Below are positions 25,527-33,611 of a stretch of 37,611 nt of DNA, in pieces. A model generated the notes under the pieces. It was given only the letters and a program-made list of their open reading frames with translations, was not told the origin of the DNA and made no database searches. The position numbers and the translations under genes are program-made. The DNA is from Nitrospinaceae bacterium (lineage in GTDB: Bacteria; Nitrospinota; Nitrospinia; Nitrospinales; VA-1): assembly GCA_029261695.1 (NCBI GenBank), contig JAJDAV010000021.1, forward strand, positions 1 to 37,611, read 5' to 3'. Numbering within the stretch: position 1 is the stretch's first letter; each line of letters starts with the position of its first letter.

Positions 25527-26597
25527 GTGGTAAAAAATTCCAAAATATACAAAACAGGTCTGGGAGTTCTTTTCTTTATTCTGATGCTTTGTCCAGGGTT
25601 TGCTCATTCTGACCCGCACGGACATGTTTATTATTCCAATAATCCTATTGTCGCGGAAGTGGATGGTGAACCTATTCATTTGGATGATTTAAAGCAGGTT
25701 CGCATTCAAGAAGCTTTAGTACAGCTTCATCACATGAAGACCCGCGCCTTAAAGGAAAAAGTGTTGGAAAAGCTTTCTAAAAAGCGCCCTGAGTTTGCTG
25801 TGGCGAGCACTCTCAAAATTTCTGATGAGGAAATCAAAAAGTTTTATGAAAATACTCCTGGGATTAAAGAGTTGGGAAATTTACAGCAGATGCGTGGTGA
25901 AATTCGAGACTATCTGCAAAATAGTTACCAGAATATATATATAGAAGATCAATTCCAACACGCGATCAAAGAGGGCTGGGCCAAAATATATCTTACGCCA
26001 CCCAATGATTTTCATTTGGTAGCAGGGATAGGAACAGCCATGTTATGGTCCGCTAAAAATAAGACAGCACGAGTATTTGTGCTGGAATATTCAGACTTTC
26101 AATGTCCTTTTTGCAAAAGAGTCCAGAAAACTTTGGAAAAGGTTAGAAAGAGATATCCTCACACAGTTCAATTTGGTTATCGACATTTCCCTTTGCCATT
26201 TCATGAAGAAGCTAAAAGCTTTGCTCAAGCAGTTGAGTGCGCCAGAGATCAAAATAAATTTTGGGAACTTCAAAGCTGGTTTTATGAAAATCTAACTCAA
26301 ACATCCAGCCAGGAGCTGGTTCTAAATGGAGCCAGAAAATCTGGCATCAAGAATATCGAAGAGTTTAAAACTTGTTGGCAAAGTGGAAAGTACGAAAAAA
26401 GAGTTGAAAAAGATATTCGAGATGGTGCAGATATAGGTATTCAAGGCACCCCAACTTTTCTGCTGGGTTCCTACGATCAGGAATCGGGGATGATATCTGG
26501 CGAAATGTTTTCGGGGGCTGTTCCGGAAGATAAATTTGTTAAGACAATAGAAAAATACCTCGCTTTGACGGGGACTGAGGCTAAACTCAAACCGTAG
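25527..26597 (+). CDS. Exported SurA-like N-domain / DsbA-like thioredoxin fusion
   Basis: 356 residues from GTG 25527, which has AAAGG 6 nt upstream and opens a good signal peptide (KTGLGVLFFILMLCPGFAHS). A TTG at 25458 would add 23 residues before it. The first part (about 35-160) begins PIVAEVDGEPIHLDDL, the standard opening of SurA/parvulin-type chaperone N-domains, and is helical. The second part (about 170-345) is a DsbA/Thioredoxin_4 fold with CPFC at 193-196 (FQCPFCKRV) and GIQGTPTFLLG containing the cis-proline. It is probably a periplasmic thiol oxidoreductase or isomerase joined to a substrate-holding domain. The DsbD-alpha-like gene follows after 29 nt. Confidence 0.9.
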   Translation: MVKNSKIYKTGLGVLFFILMLCPGFAHSDPHGHVYYSNNPIVAEVDGEPIHLDDLKQVRIQEALVQLHHMKTRALKEKVLEKLSKKRPEFAVASTLKISDEEIKKFYENTPGIKELGNLQQMRGEIRDYLQNSYQNIYIEDQFQHAIKEGWAKIYLTPPNDFHLVAGIGTAMLWSAKNKTARVFVLEYSDFQCPFCKRVQKTLEKVRKRYPHTVQFGYRHFPLPFHEEAKSFAQAVECARDQNKFWELQSWFYENLTQTSSQELVLNGARKSGIKNIEEFKTCWQSGKYEKRVEKDIRDGADIGIQGTPTFLLGSYDQESGMISGEMFSGAVPEDKFVKTIEKYLALTGTEAKLKP

Positions 26598-26626
26598 TTT
26601 ATCTGTCGCTCCTCCTCTGATCTGAT

Positions 26627-27142
26627 ATGAAGAAAGTTTTTATAATTTTTCTTTTTAGCTTTTTATTTCCCCTCACATTATTTGCCAATTCTCCATTTAA
26701 TGATGTTCAGAACACCAATACTTTTCTCCCCAAAATAAAAATTAGCGTTGTAATGGATAAATCCTCCGTGTTGCCCGGTGAGGAGCTTATGTTTCATGTG
26801 TCCCTGTTAATCGAAGAAGGTTGGCACGTATACTCGCTATATCCCGCAAAAGGTAGTGAATCGCTGGCTACGCAAATATTGATAGACGAGGACGTGATTC
26901 AAAGCCTGGGAGTCTGGCGGGAACCTAATCCAATTTTGATTAAAGATGGGGCCGTTGGGAAAATGGTCAAAGGACATAAAGGCAATGTAGCGTTTTCAAA
27001 ATCTTTTACTGTTCCTATAGGCGTGGCTTCTAAAAGTTACTTTATTAAAGGCAAGCTGATATACCGTGCTTGCGATAATCAAATCTGTACCCTTCCGCAG
27101 GAATACCCTTTTAAGACATCTGTTCACATAGGCCACAATTAG
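26627..27142 (+). CDS. Stand-alone DsbD N-terminal (alpha) domain protein, exported
   Basis: 171 residues with a signal peptide of about 20 (LFPLTLFANS). The rest matches the immunoglobulin-like alpha domain of DsbD: LPGEELMFHVSLLIEEGWHVYS, then KGKLIYRACDNQICTLPQEY with the cysteine pair C149 and C154, equivalent to the redox pair of DsbD-alpha. The transmembrane (beta) and thioredoxin (gamma) domains of DsbD are absent here. It may pass electrons to the DsbA-like protein encoded just upstream, receiving them from a membrane reductase elsewhere. That is inference from adjacency. Confidence 0.85.
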   Translation: MKKVFIIFLFSFLFPLTLFANSPFNDVQNTNTFLPKIKISVVMDKSSVLPGEELMFHVSLLIEEGWHVYSLYPAKGSESLATQILIDEDVIQSLGVWREPNPILIKDGAVGKMVKGHKGNVAFSKSFTVPIGVASKSYFIKGKLIYRACDNQICTLPQEYPFKTSVHIGHN

Positions 27143-27231
27143 AATACACATATCCCCGGAGATATTTCTCCAAGGTCTATAGAAGTTTTGGTGATATAGT
27201 TATTCGATCCCTTTAGAATAATTTTATATCA

Positions 27232-29847
27232 ATGCAGATAATTACTACACATTTGAATGCGGATTTTGATTGTATCGCCTCAATGGTGGCGGCGAAAAAG
27301 TTGTATCCCGACGCCTTACTTGTGCTTTCAGGAAGCTGCGAACAGCAGGTGAATGAATTTCTAAAGCAGGAGAAGTTACCGCTGGAGTTTACTCGTATCA
27401 AGGAGGTTTCTCTTGATGATGTTGAATTGCTGGTTGTGGTAGATACGCATGACCCTAAGCGGATCGGTATATTTGCCCCTTTGATAGCTGACCCAAAGGT
27501 TGAAGTTCATATTTATGACCACCATGAAAGCCCATCTCTGGAAAGTAAAATTGAAAAATTAGTTATTGAAAAAAGGGGAGCGTGTACATCTATTTTGGGA
27601 GAAATATTAGAAAAGAAGAATATTTCTTTAACCCGTGAAGAGTCTACCTTGATGGCATTGGGGATTTACCAGGATACCCATTCTCTTACTTCATCTTCTA
27701 CCACTCCCGAAGATTTCACGGCAGCTGGCAACTTAGTTAAAAAAGGCGCAGATCTGGATATTGTTTCGCAATATATGTCGCAAAACCTTAATTCAGATCA
27801 GTTGAGCGTTTTTAATGAGTTGGTGGGAAACCTTGACAGGCAAATTATTAATGGGGTTGAGTTAGCGGTGGCAACAGCCTCGGTAGAACATTATGTGAGT
27901 GATCTGGCTTATGTTGTTAGTCGAATGCTTGATTTGGAAAACCTGAATGCATTATTTGTTATTGCGCGGATGGATAAAAGAATTTACTTGATAGCTCGAA
28001 GCCGAGGTTCTGAGGTAAATGTTGCGCAGGTCGCTAAAGAGTTTGGAGGTGGGGGGCATAATAATGCCTCTTCTGCCAGCATTAAAGATATGACATTGGT
28101 ACAAACTCGGGAAAAACTGTTCAAGCTGCTTGTAGAAATTTTGCAGCCAGCGAGCCGGATAAAAGATGTCATGCATTTCCCTGTGGTTTCAGTTTCAATA
28201 GACGATTCGATTCAGTCTGTCGAGTCTACGCTAACTTTGTATAACTTGAATACTTTGCCCGTTATACAAAACGACCAGCCTGTTGGGTTGATAACTCGGC
28301 AAATTGTGGAAAAAGCAATACATCACAAGCTTCAAGACGATCGCGTCGAAGAATTTATGATTCGCCGATTTTCCGTTTCCGGCCCAGATGAGCCTTTTAA
28401 TAAAGTAATCCCCCTAATTGTTGAAGACAGGCAGAAGCTAATTCCAGTAGTAAACGAAAAAGACAAGCTGATTGGGGTTGTGAGTCGCGGAGATATCTTG
28501 CGTGAGCTACAGGCTAGTGAAGAGGAAAAAAATAGCAATTCACTTGGGACAGGCAATCAAAAAAATATTAAAAGTTTGTTCAAAGAAAGGTTGGGGGCAA
28601 ATTTGCTAGGCCTGTTGGAAAAAGTTTCTCTTGTCGCAGATAAATCCGGGGTTTCCGTTTTTGCAGTAGGTGGCTTTATCAGGGATCTACTATTAAACAT
28701 TCCCAATAAAGATATTGATGTGGTTGTCGAAGGTGATGGGATTTTATTTGCATCACGTCTTGCGGAAGAGTTTGGTGGAAGGGTTAAATCTCATGAGAAA
28801 TTTGGAACATCAGTAGTTATTTTTCCTGATGGATACAGAATGGATGTTGCCACAGCGCGACTGGAATACTATGAACACCCTGCTGCGTTGCCAACGGTTG
28901 AGGAAAGTTCGGTTAAGTCCGATTTGTACAGAAGAGATTTTACTGTCAATAGTATCGCCGTTAAATTAAATGGTGATGGGGCATTCTGTCTCATTGATTT
29001 TTTTAATGGTGAAAAGGATATTAAGAATAAAGAAATTCATGTTTTGCATAATTTAAGTTTTATTGAGGACCCATGTCGATTATTTAGGGCTATAAGATTT
29101 GAGCAACGTTTTGGCTTTAAAATAAGCAAACAAACGGAAGCTTTTATGAAGGTTGCTATTAAAAAGAGACTGGTTGAGTCTTTGAGTGGAACGCGTCTAT
29201 TAAACGAAGTAATTTTAATTCTCAAAGAGAATAACCCCTTAAGTTGTATTTTAAGACTGAAAGAACTTGATCTTTTGCAGTTCATTTCACCACAAATGTT
29301 GACAAGTTCCATTGACCATCAAGCTCTGGAGAAAATTGAAGGAGTATTTTCTTGGGCAGAAATTGTATCTCTTCCGGAGAAACCAGAAAGCTGGTACGTT
29401 TATTTTTTAGCTATGTTTTATTCGCTCGATGAAGGATCTTTGTTGCAGGCCGTGGAAAGGCTTCAAATGCAGGCGCGATTGAAAAAATCTTTGATTCGAG
29501 ATCGAAGTGTTTGTAGAGAAGGTTTGGAACTGCTTGCAAAGGATAAAAACTGGGAGCCGGAAACGATCTATAATCAGTTTTCTCAATTTTCTGTGGAAGC
29601 AATAATATTCTTCCTTGCAGTGGCAGCTTCAGAGAGAGCCAACCGGTATGTAAACATTTATTTCACTCAATATTATGGCCAGGCAGAACTATCACTGACG
29701 GGAGATGACCTTGTTGAAATGGGAATGAAACCCGGCCCCGTTTTTCAAGCTGTTTTTAAGGCGCTTAGAGAAGCCCATGTTAAGGGGATCATACAGACGC
29801 GGGAAGAAGAAGTGGCCTGGGTGAGAAAAGAGTTCTTGAAGCAGTAG
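27232..29847 (+). CDS. DHH-CBS-nucleotidyltransferase fusion (CCA-/A-adding or poly(A) polymerase type)
   Basis: 871 residues. The N-terminal DHH phosphoesterase domain has THLNADFDCIAS, VVVDTHDP and DHHES. A DHHA1 part carries FGGGGHNNASSASI. Two CBS domains (about 310-430) may bind adenine nucleotides. The class II nucleotidyltransferase head has GG at 480-481 and the catalytic pair D494/D496 (NKDIDVVVEGDG), then RRDFTVNSIAVKL and DPCRLFRAIRFEQRF. This long architecture is known from several deep-branching and delta-type bacteria, where related enzymes add A or CCA to tRNA 3' ends. Which reaction occurs here cannot be decided without searching for a second nucleotidyltransferase in the genome. 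No clear ribosome binding site is seen. Confidence 0.93.
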   Translation: MQIITTHLNADFDCIASMVAAKKLYPDALLVLSGSCEQQVNEFLKQEKLPLEFTRIKEVSLDDVELLVVVDTHDPKRIGIFAPLIADPKVEVHIYDHHESPSLESKIEKLVIEKRGACTSILGEILEKKNISLTREESTLMALGIYQDTHSLTSSSTTPEDFTAAGNLVKKGADLDIVSQYMSQNLNSDQLSVFNELVGNLDRQIINGVELAVATASVEHYVSDLAYVVSRMLDLENLNALFVIARMDKRIYLIARSRGSEVNVAQVAKEFGGGGHNNASSASIKDMTLVQTREKLFKLLVEILQPASRIKDVMHFPVVSVSIDDSIQSVESTLTLYNLNTLPVIQNDQPVGLITRQIVEKAIHHKLQDDRVEEFMIRRFSVSGPDEPFNKVIPLIVEDRQKLIPVVNEKDKLIGVVSRGDILRELQASEEEKNSNSLGTGNQKNIKSLFKERLGANLLGLLEKVSLVADKSGVSVFAVGGFIRDLLLNIPNKDIDVVVEGDGILFASRLAEEFGGRVKSHEKFGTSVVIFPDGYRMDVATARLEYYEHPAALPTVEESSVKSDLYRRDFTVNSIAVKLNGDGAFCLIDFFNGEKDIKNKEIHVLHNLSFIEDPCRLFRAIRFEQRFGFKISKQTEAFMKVAIKKRLVESLSGTRLLNEVILILKENNPLSCILRLKELDLLQFISPQMLTSSIDHQALEKIEGVFSWAEIVSLPEKPESWYVYFLAMFYSLDEGSLLQAVERLQMQARLKKSLIRDRSVCREGLELLAKDKNWEPETIYNQFSQFSVEAIIFFLAVAASERANRYVNIYFTQYYGQAELSLTGDDLVEMGMKPGPVFQAVFKALREAHVKGIIQTREEEVAWVRKEFLKQ

Positions 29848-29909
29848 AAAACGTTTTATTGTGATACAATCTGGATAAATCCTTTAAAAATTTAGAATGG
29901 TAATCTCCT

Positions 29910-30494
29910 GTGGCCAGTGTTGAATATCTTATAAAGCAATTTTTGACCCCAGATAAAAAGAATCTGGATTTGAGCAATCAGAACATTGGTGACAAGGGGG
30001 CAGTCACTCTTTCTAAATCAAAAAGCATAAAGCGCTTAAAAAAACTGATGCTTCCAAATAATAATATTAGTGATGAAGGTATCATTGCCATAGCTAATTC
30101 TGAAAATTTCAAGAACCTGACGGACTTAGATATCTATGGAAATGTGATCAGTGATGATGGGGTTAAAGCGATAGCCGAGTCACCCTACATGTCCAATTTG
30201 AAGAAGTTGAGTTTATATGGAAATCTTGTAGAAGATGAAGGTGCAAAGGCAATAGCAGAATCTCAGGTTCTTTCAAAACTCAAACATCTATTTATTACTT
30301 CAAACCGAATTCGCCGTGAAGGCATTGAAGCATTAAAAAATGCAAAATGCCGAACCCGTCTGTGTCACCTTCATGTTGATGACCTGAAGGATTTCTTCTA
30401 TGAAGAGGAACAGGATTATGACGATGCAGATTTAATAAACAGTTGGGAAGAATTGAAAGCGCGATCTGCAGCTAAAGAGGATGCCGAGGAATAA
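29910..30494 (+). CDS. Leucine-rich-repeat protein (RNI-like), cytoplasmic
   Basis: 194 residues from GTG 29910 (no clear ribosome binding site). About five LRR units occupy 18-130, for example LKKLSLYGNLVEDEGAKAIAES, the same 26-27-residue class as the LRR gene near 13.3 kb. The acidic tail (about 155-194) is rich in Glu and Asp. There is no signal peptide. The next gene, also LRR, starts 5 nt after this stop, so the pair is almost certainly one operon and probably arose by duplication. It should be a protein-binding solenoid; the partner is unknown. Confidence 0.86.
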   Translation: MASVEYLIKQFLTPDKKNLDLSNQNIGDKGAVTLSKSKSIKRLKKLMLPNNNISDEGIIAIANSENFKNLTDLDIYGNVISDDGVKAIAESPYMSNLKKLSLYGNLVEDEGAKAIAESQVLSKLKHLFITSNRIRREGIEALKNAKCRTRLCHLHVDDLKDFFYEEEQDYDDADLINSWEELKARSAAKEDAEE

Positions 30495-30499
30495 CCTTG

Positions 30500-31060
30500 A
30501 TGAAACTCGGGCCTAAGCTGTTAGCTGTTTTTACCCTGTTTTGTGCCTTTATTGCTGCCGGAAGTGTTTTGGCGCAGGTTGGCACATCAAAAGAAGACTA
30601 TGAAAAGTTGTTTAAAGAAAACCTTCGAAGAGGGGTTCTTAATCTTTCAGGGAAAAAAATTGGAGATAAAGGTATCTCCATTTTGCTTGAGCAAGAATTT
30701 TTAAGCGACCTGAAAAAGCTTGATCTGCGGTACAACGAAATCAGCTCTGCCGGTGCCAAAATCCTGGTGAGTGCAGCCCCATTCCCAAAACTTAAAACTT
30801 TAATATTAAAGCATAACTCTTTTTCAGATGAGGGTACGATTGCCTTTGCAAACTCTCATAGTTTTCCTAGATTGGAAAATTTGCAATTGGGATGGAATGA
30901 AATAAGGGATGCCGGAGCACTGGCCTTGGTGGCGTCTAAGAATTTACCCCAACTTGAAAAACTTGATTTGCGAGGGAACTTCCTGGCAGGCGAAACGAAG
31001 GAGACTCTCCGGTCTTCATTTTCTCACCTCAAGTCTTTGCGTATTTTTCATTCTGAGTGA
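30500..31060 (+). CDS. Leucine-rich-repeat protein (RNI-like), exported
   Basis: 186 residues from ATG 30500, with GAGGA at 30486-30490 as ribosome binding site; a TTG one codon earlier is less likely. The signal peptide spans about 1-26 (LLAVFTLFCAFIAAGSVLAQ). About five LRR units follow (for example LKKLDLRYNEISSAGAKILV, LENLQLGWNEIRDAGALALV). It differs from its upstream neighbour mainly in being exported and lacking the acidic tail. Its likely place is the periplasm or cell surface. Function unknown. Confidence 0.86.
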   Translation: MKLGPKLLAVFTLFCAFIAAGSVLAQVGTSKEDYEKLFKENLRRGVLNLSGKKIGDKGISILLEQEFLSDLKKLDLRYNEISSAGAKILVSAAPFPKLKTLILKHNSFSDEGTIAFANSHSFPRLENLQLGWNEIRDAGALALVASKNLPQLEKLDLRGNFLAGETKETLRSSFSHLKSLRIFHSE

Positions 31061-31101
31061 TTGGTGGGACCCGTTGATCTCTGGACAACCGCTACCCCTC
31101 T

Positions 31102-31344
31102 CTATACCTGTATGATCCCTGATTCTTCATCGTAGAAAAAAGTATCCCCGTCCGGGCCTCGGTAAGATATTTCCTTTACTTCCCAGATTTGTTTGGCTTT
31201 TACATCGGCCTCTGCTGCATGAAACCGCCCCTTTTCTTCCCGCTGTAATAGTAAAAACTTATTATTGTTATTTGAGACGATCTGCCAAAGAAAAAAATCG
31301 CTTTGGACCGTACCCTTTTCGTAGTCAATGTTGATAATGTTCAT
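31102..31344 (-). CDS. Hypothetical 80-residue protein
   Basis: A short soluble protein with no family I recognise. It is rich in aromatic and acidic residues (DYEKGTVQSDFFLWQIV, GPDGDTFFYDEESGIIQV) with alternating hydrophobic patterning that suggests a small beta fold. It starts 28 nt after the stop of the S41 peptidase gene, both on the minus strand. AAGGA sits directly against the ATG, too close for a normal ribosome binding site, so translation may depend on coupling. Coding is plausible from the orderly composition. Confidence 0.55.
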   Translation of the reverse strand: MNIINIDYEKGTVQSDFFLWQIVSNNNNKFLLLQREEKGRFHAAEADVKAKQIWEVKEISYRGPDGDTFFYDEESGIIQV

Positions 31345-31372
31345 TCCTTCAAACCTTATTTTTGTGTTGTTG

Positions 31373-32920
31373 TTAATAGTTTATGTTTGCTGCAATTTCA
31401 CGCGCTTTTTCCATCGATTTCTTTTTACTTGCCGTATGGGAGTTTTTCAAAATTCTACGGGAAAGCTCAACCGTAGCATCATGAGTGTTGGTTAGTTTTA
31501 CTCCCTGTTTTTCAAAGAATTTTTTCAAGCTGGAAACCTTCAGGCTAAGACTTGTTTTGGAGTTTTCCTTTTCTGAATCTGAAGTTTCGTCTTCTATTAC
31601 ATCATTTATTATATTTATTTCGGGGATGACGCCGTTCTTAGTAATATCGATTCCTGAAGGTGTGTAATATTTAGAAGTGGTTAATCGTACTCCAGAGCCG
31701 TCACTAATTCGAAAAATAGTCTGCACGGAACCTTTTCCGTAAGAATTCTCACCTATTAAAAGTGCGTTGCCTGAATCTCTCAAAGCCCCGGCGACTATTT
31801 CAGATGCGCTGGCACTGTACTGGTTGATAAGCACTACCACCGGCGTTTTATGGAGGCTTTTTTTGTATAGGCTTCGATATTCTCGATAATCGTCCTCGGA
31901 CCGGCCTTTGGTGTAGACAACCATGCGTCCTTTAAATAAAAAGTGGCTGGCAACTTTTACAGATTGATGTAGCAATCCTCCGGGATTTCCCCGTAAATCG
32001 AGAATGAAGCCTTTTGTTCCATCCTGTTTGGCTTGGGCCAGGTATTTTTTTAATTGTTTCTCAGTCAGTTTTGAAAAACTGTTTATTTTAATGTACCCAA
32101 TGTGGTTGTCCAACGGCTCGTATTCCACTGAGTTGACCAGAATGATTCTGCGCGTCAAGGTATGAGTATATTTTTTTTCTTCACTAGGCCGAAACATGGT
32201 GATCGTGACATTGGTCTCAGGGTAGCCTCTAAGCAGGTTCGCCAACTCTTGGATTTGCATGCTCTTAATTTCTTTTCCGTTTACTTCAAGGAAGGAATCG
32301 TCGGCAAGAATGCCCGCCTCTTTTGCGGGAGAATCTTCCATGGTTTTAACAACGTAAAGACGGTTGTCTTTCATGGTGATCACCATTCCCAGTCCACCAT
32401 ACTTTCCTTCTGTATCTCGAATTGATTTTTCGAAATCAGATTTATCAAGATATTGCGAATAGGTGTCCAGAGAACCCATTATTCCTTCAATCGCGGCAAC
32501 CTCCAGATCTTTTTTGGATAAGGAATCATTCGATTGGTCGTGCAGGAAATAATAAACCTTGTGCAGTTCGTCCATGTCATGACCCAAATCATAATTTAAA
32601 AAAAATCGCGATGTCTTATTATTGAAGGTAATCACACTCCCAGAAGGGTTGCTGGTTAAGATTGCATTTTCAGAATCTACAGTTTTAACCATTTTTTCTA
32701 TAGCAGCTGAAAAGAGCTTTTTATGGTCGGGAGAGTACACATATTTCTCTGAGACTAAATCGACGATTTCTTCAAATGTTTCCAGATCATTACTGAAGAA
32801 TCCAGCGTGGGCGGTTGAGCTTAGGTAAGACCAGTTGGTATTAGATGCTGGTAATGCCAACAGAAGTAATAATAGCCCTGATAGCAGAAAACACGCTTTG
32901 GTTGTCAATTTAGTTTTCAT
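31373..32920 (-). CDS. S41 family C-terminal processing peptidase, exported
   Basis: 515 residues. A signal peptide or anchor spans about 1-40 (LLSGLLLLLLALPAS ... STAHAG). A PDZ domain lies at about 165-245 (KYGGLGMVITMKDNRLYVVKTMEDSPAKEAGI). The peptidase core has the Ser/Lys dyad: S371 in YSASASEIVAGAL and K396 in SYGKGSVQTI, 25 residues apart as in E. coli Tsp. IKINSFSKLT and LDLRGNPGGLL are family motifs. It should trim C-termini of periplasmic proteins. The C-terminal 80 residues are lysine-rich and variable. The DsbA-like gene lies 40 nt upstream on the same strand. Confidence 0.93.
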   Translation of the reverse strand: MKTKLTTKACFLLSGLLLLLLALPASNTNWSYLSSTAHAGFFSNDLETFEEIVDLVSEKYVYSPDHKKLFSAAIEKMVKTVDSENAILTSNPSGSVITFNNKTSRFFLNYDLGHDMDELHKVYYFLHDQSNDSLSKKDLEVAAIEGIMGSLDTYSQYLDKSDFEKSIRDTEGKYGGLGMVITMKDNRLYVVKTMEDSPAKEAGILADDSFLEVNGKEIKSMQIQELANLLRGYPETNVTITMFRPSEEKKYTHTLTRRIILVNSVEYEPLDNHIGYIKINSFSKLTEKQLKKYLAQAKQDGTKGFILDLRGNPGGLLHQSVKVASHFLFKGRMVVYTKGRSEDDYREYRSLYKKSLHKTPVVVLINQYSASASEIVAGALRDSGNALLIGENSYGKGSVQTIFRISDGSGVRLTTSKYYTPSGIDITKNGVIPEINIINDVIEDETSDSEKENSKTSLSLKVSSLKKFFEKQGVKLTNTHDATVELSRRILKNSHTASKKKSMEKAREIAANINY

Positions 32921-32960
32921 GAATTATTGCTGGGTGCTGATAGATGATTTCTGGATTGAA

Positions 32961-33584
32961 TCACTGATTTTTTAGAATGTCTTCAAATATAACTTCCAAA
33001 TTAGCTGTCATATCATCTACATTTCCTTTAGTTATGCTGGGTGCTACTTTCAACACATCATTGATAATTATGGTAGGGGTTTCATTGGCATTAAACTTTT
33101 TTGCCAATGCCAGAGATTCATCGGTTTTAGCTTTAATCCCGGCTGACTGCATGCCTTCATGCATTTCTTTTTCAATTTTAAACTCTTTTGCCAGATACCG
33201 TATAACTTTTGGTTGGAATATATTGATGCTTAATTTGAAATTAGTATCGAATAATTCCTGCGTGAACTCTTCTTCCAATCCAAGATCATCGGCGATATAG
33301 AAAGCCATAGCAGGGTAGGCTGTTTGATTGCCCCAGTAAATTGGATATTTTTTATGGTGCAGCTTGTCTTTAAACTTGGAATGAAGTTTTTTCGAAGTTT
33401 CCAAAAACTTATAACAATGACCACAAGAGTAATTGAAGAACTCTAGCATTTTTATGGTTTTTGCACCTTTGAGTTTACTTACATCACCAATGACTTCATA
33501 TTTTCCACGGATTTTTTCATCGGCTGAAACCATGCCGGGTAGCAGAAAAAATATTGCCAATAGAATGGCTGCTGCCTGTTTCAT
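32961..33584 (-). CDS. DsbA-family periplasmic thiol:disulfide oxidoreductase
   Basis: 207 residues with a signal peptide (1-21, PGMVSAD). The thioredoxin fold has FFNYSCGHCYKF with C54 and C57 (CGHC), and the cis-proline loop NETPTIII. CGHC is a relatively oxidising active site, like the CPHC of E. coli DsbA. It presumably introduces disulfides in exported proteins, for instance those of the neighbouring cytochrome or other periplasmic genes. No dsbB-like gene is in the window. AAGGAGA precedes ATG 33584 (minus strand). Confidence 0.92.
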   Translation of the reverse strand: MKQAAAILLAIFFLLPGMVSADEKIRGKYEVIGDVSKLKGAKTIKMLEFFNYSCGHCYKFLETSKKLHSKFKDKLHHKKYPIYWGNQTAYPAMAFYIADDLGLEEEFTQELFDTNFKLSINIFQPKVIRYLAKEFKIEKEMHEGMQSAGIKAKTDESLALAKKFNANETPTIIINDVLKVAPSITKGNVDDMTANLEVIFEDILKNQ

Positions 33585-33611
33585 GAACTTCTCCTTAGTA
33601 GAATGCTTATA

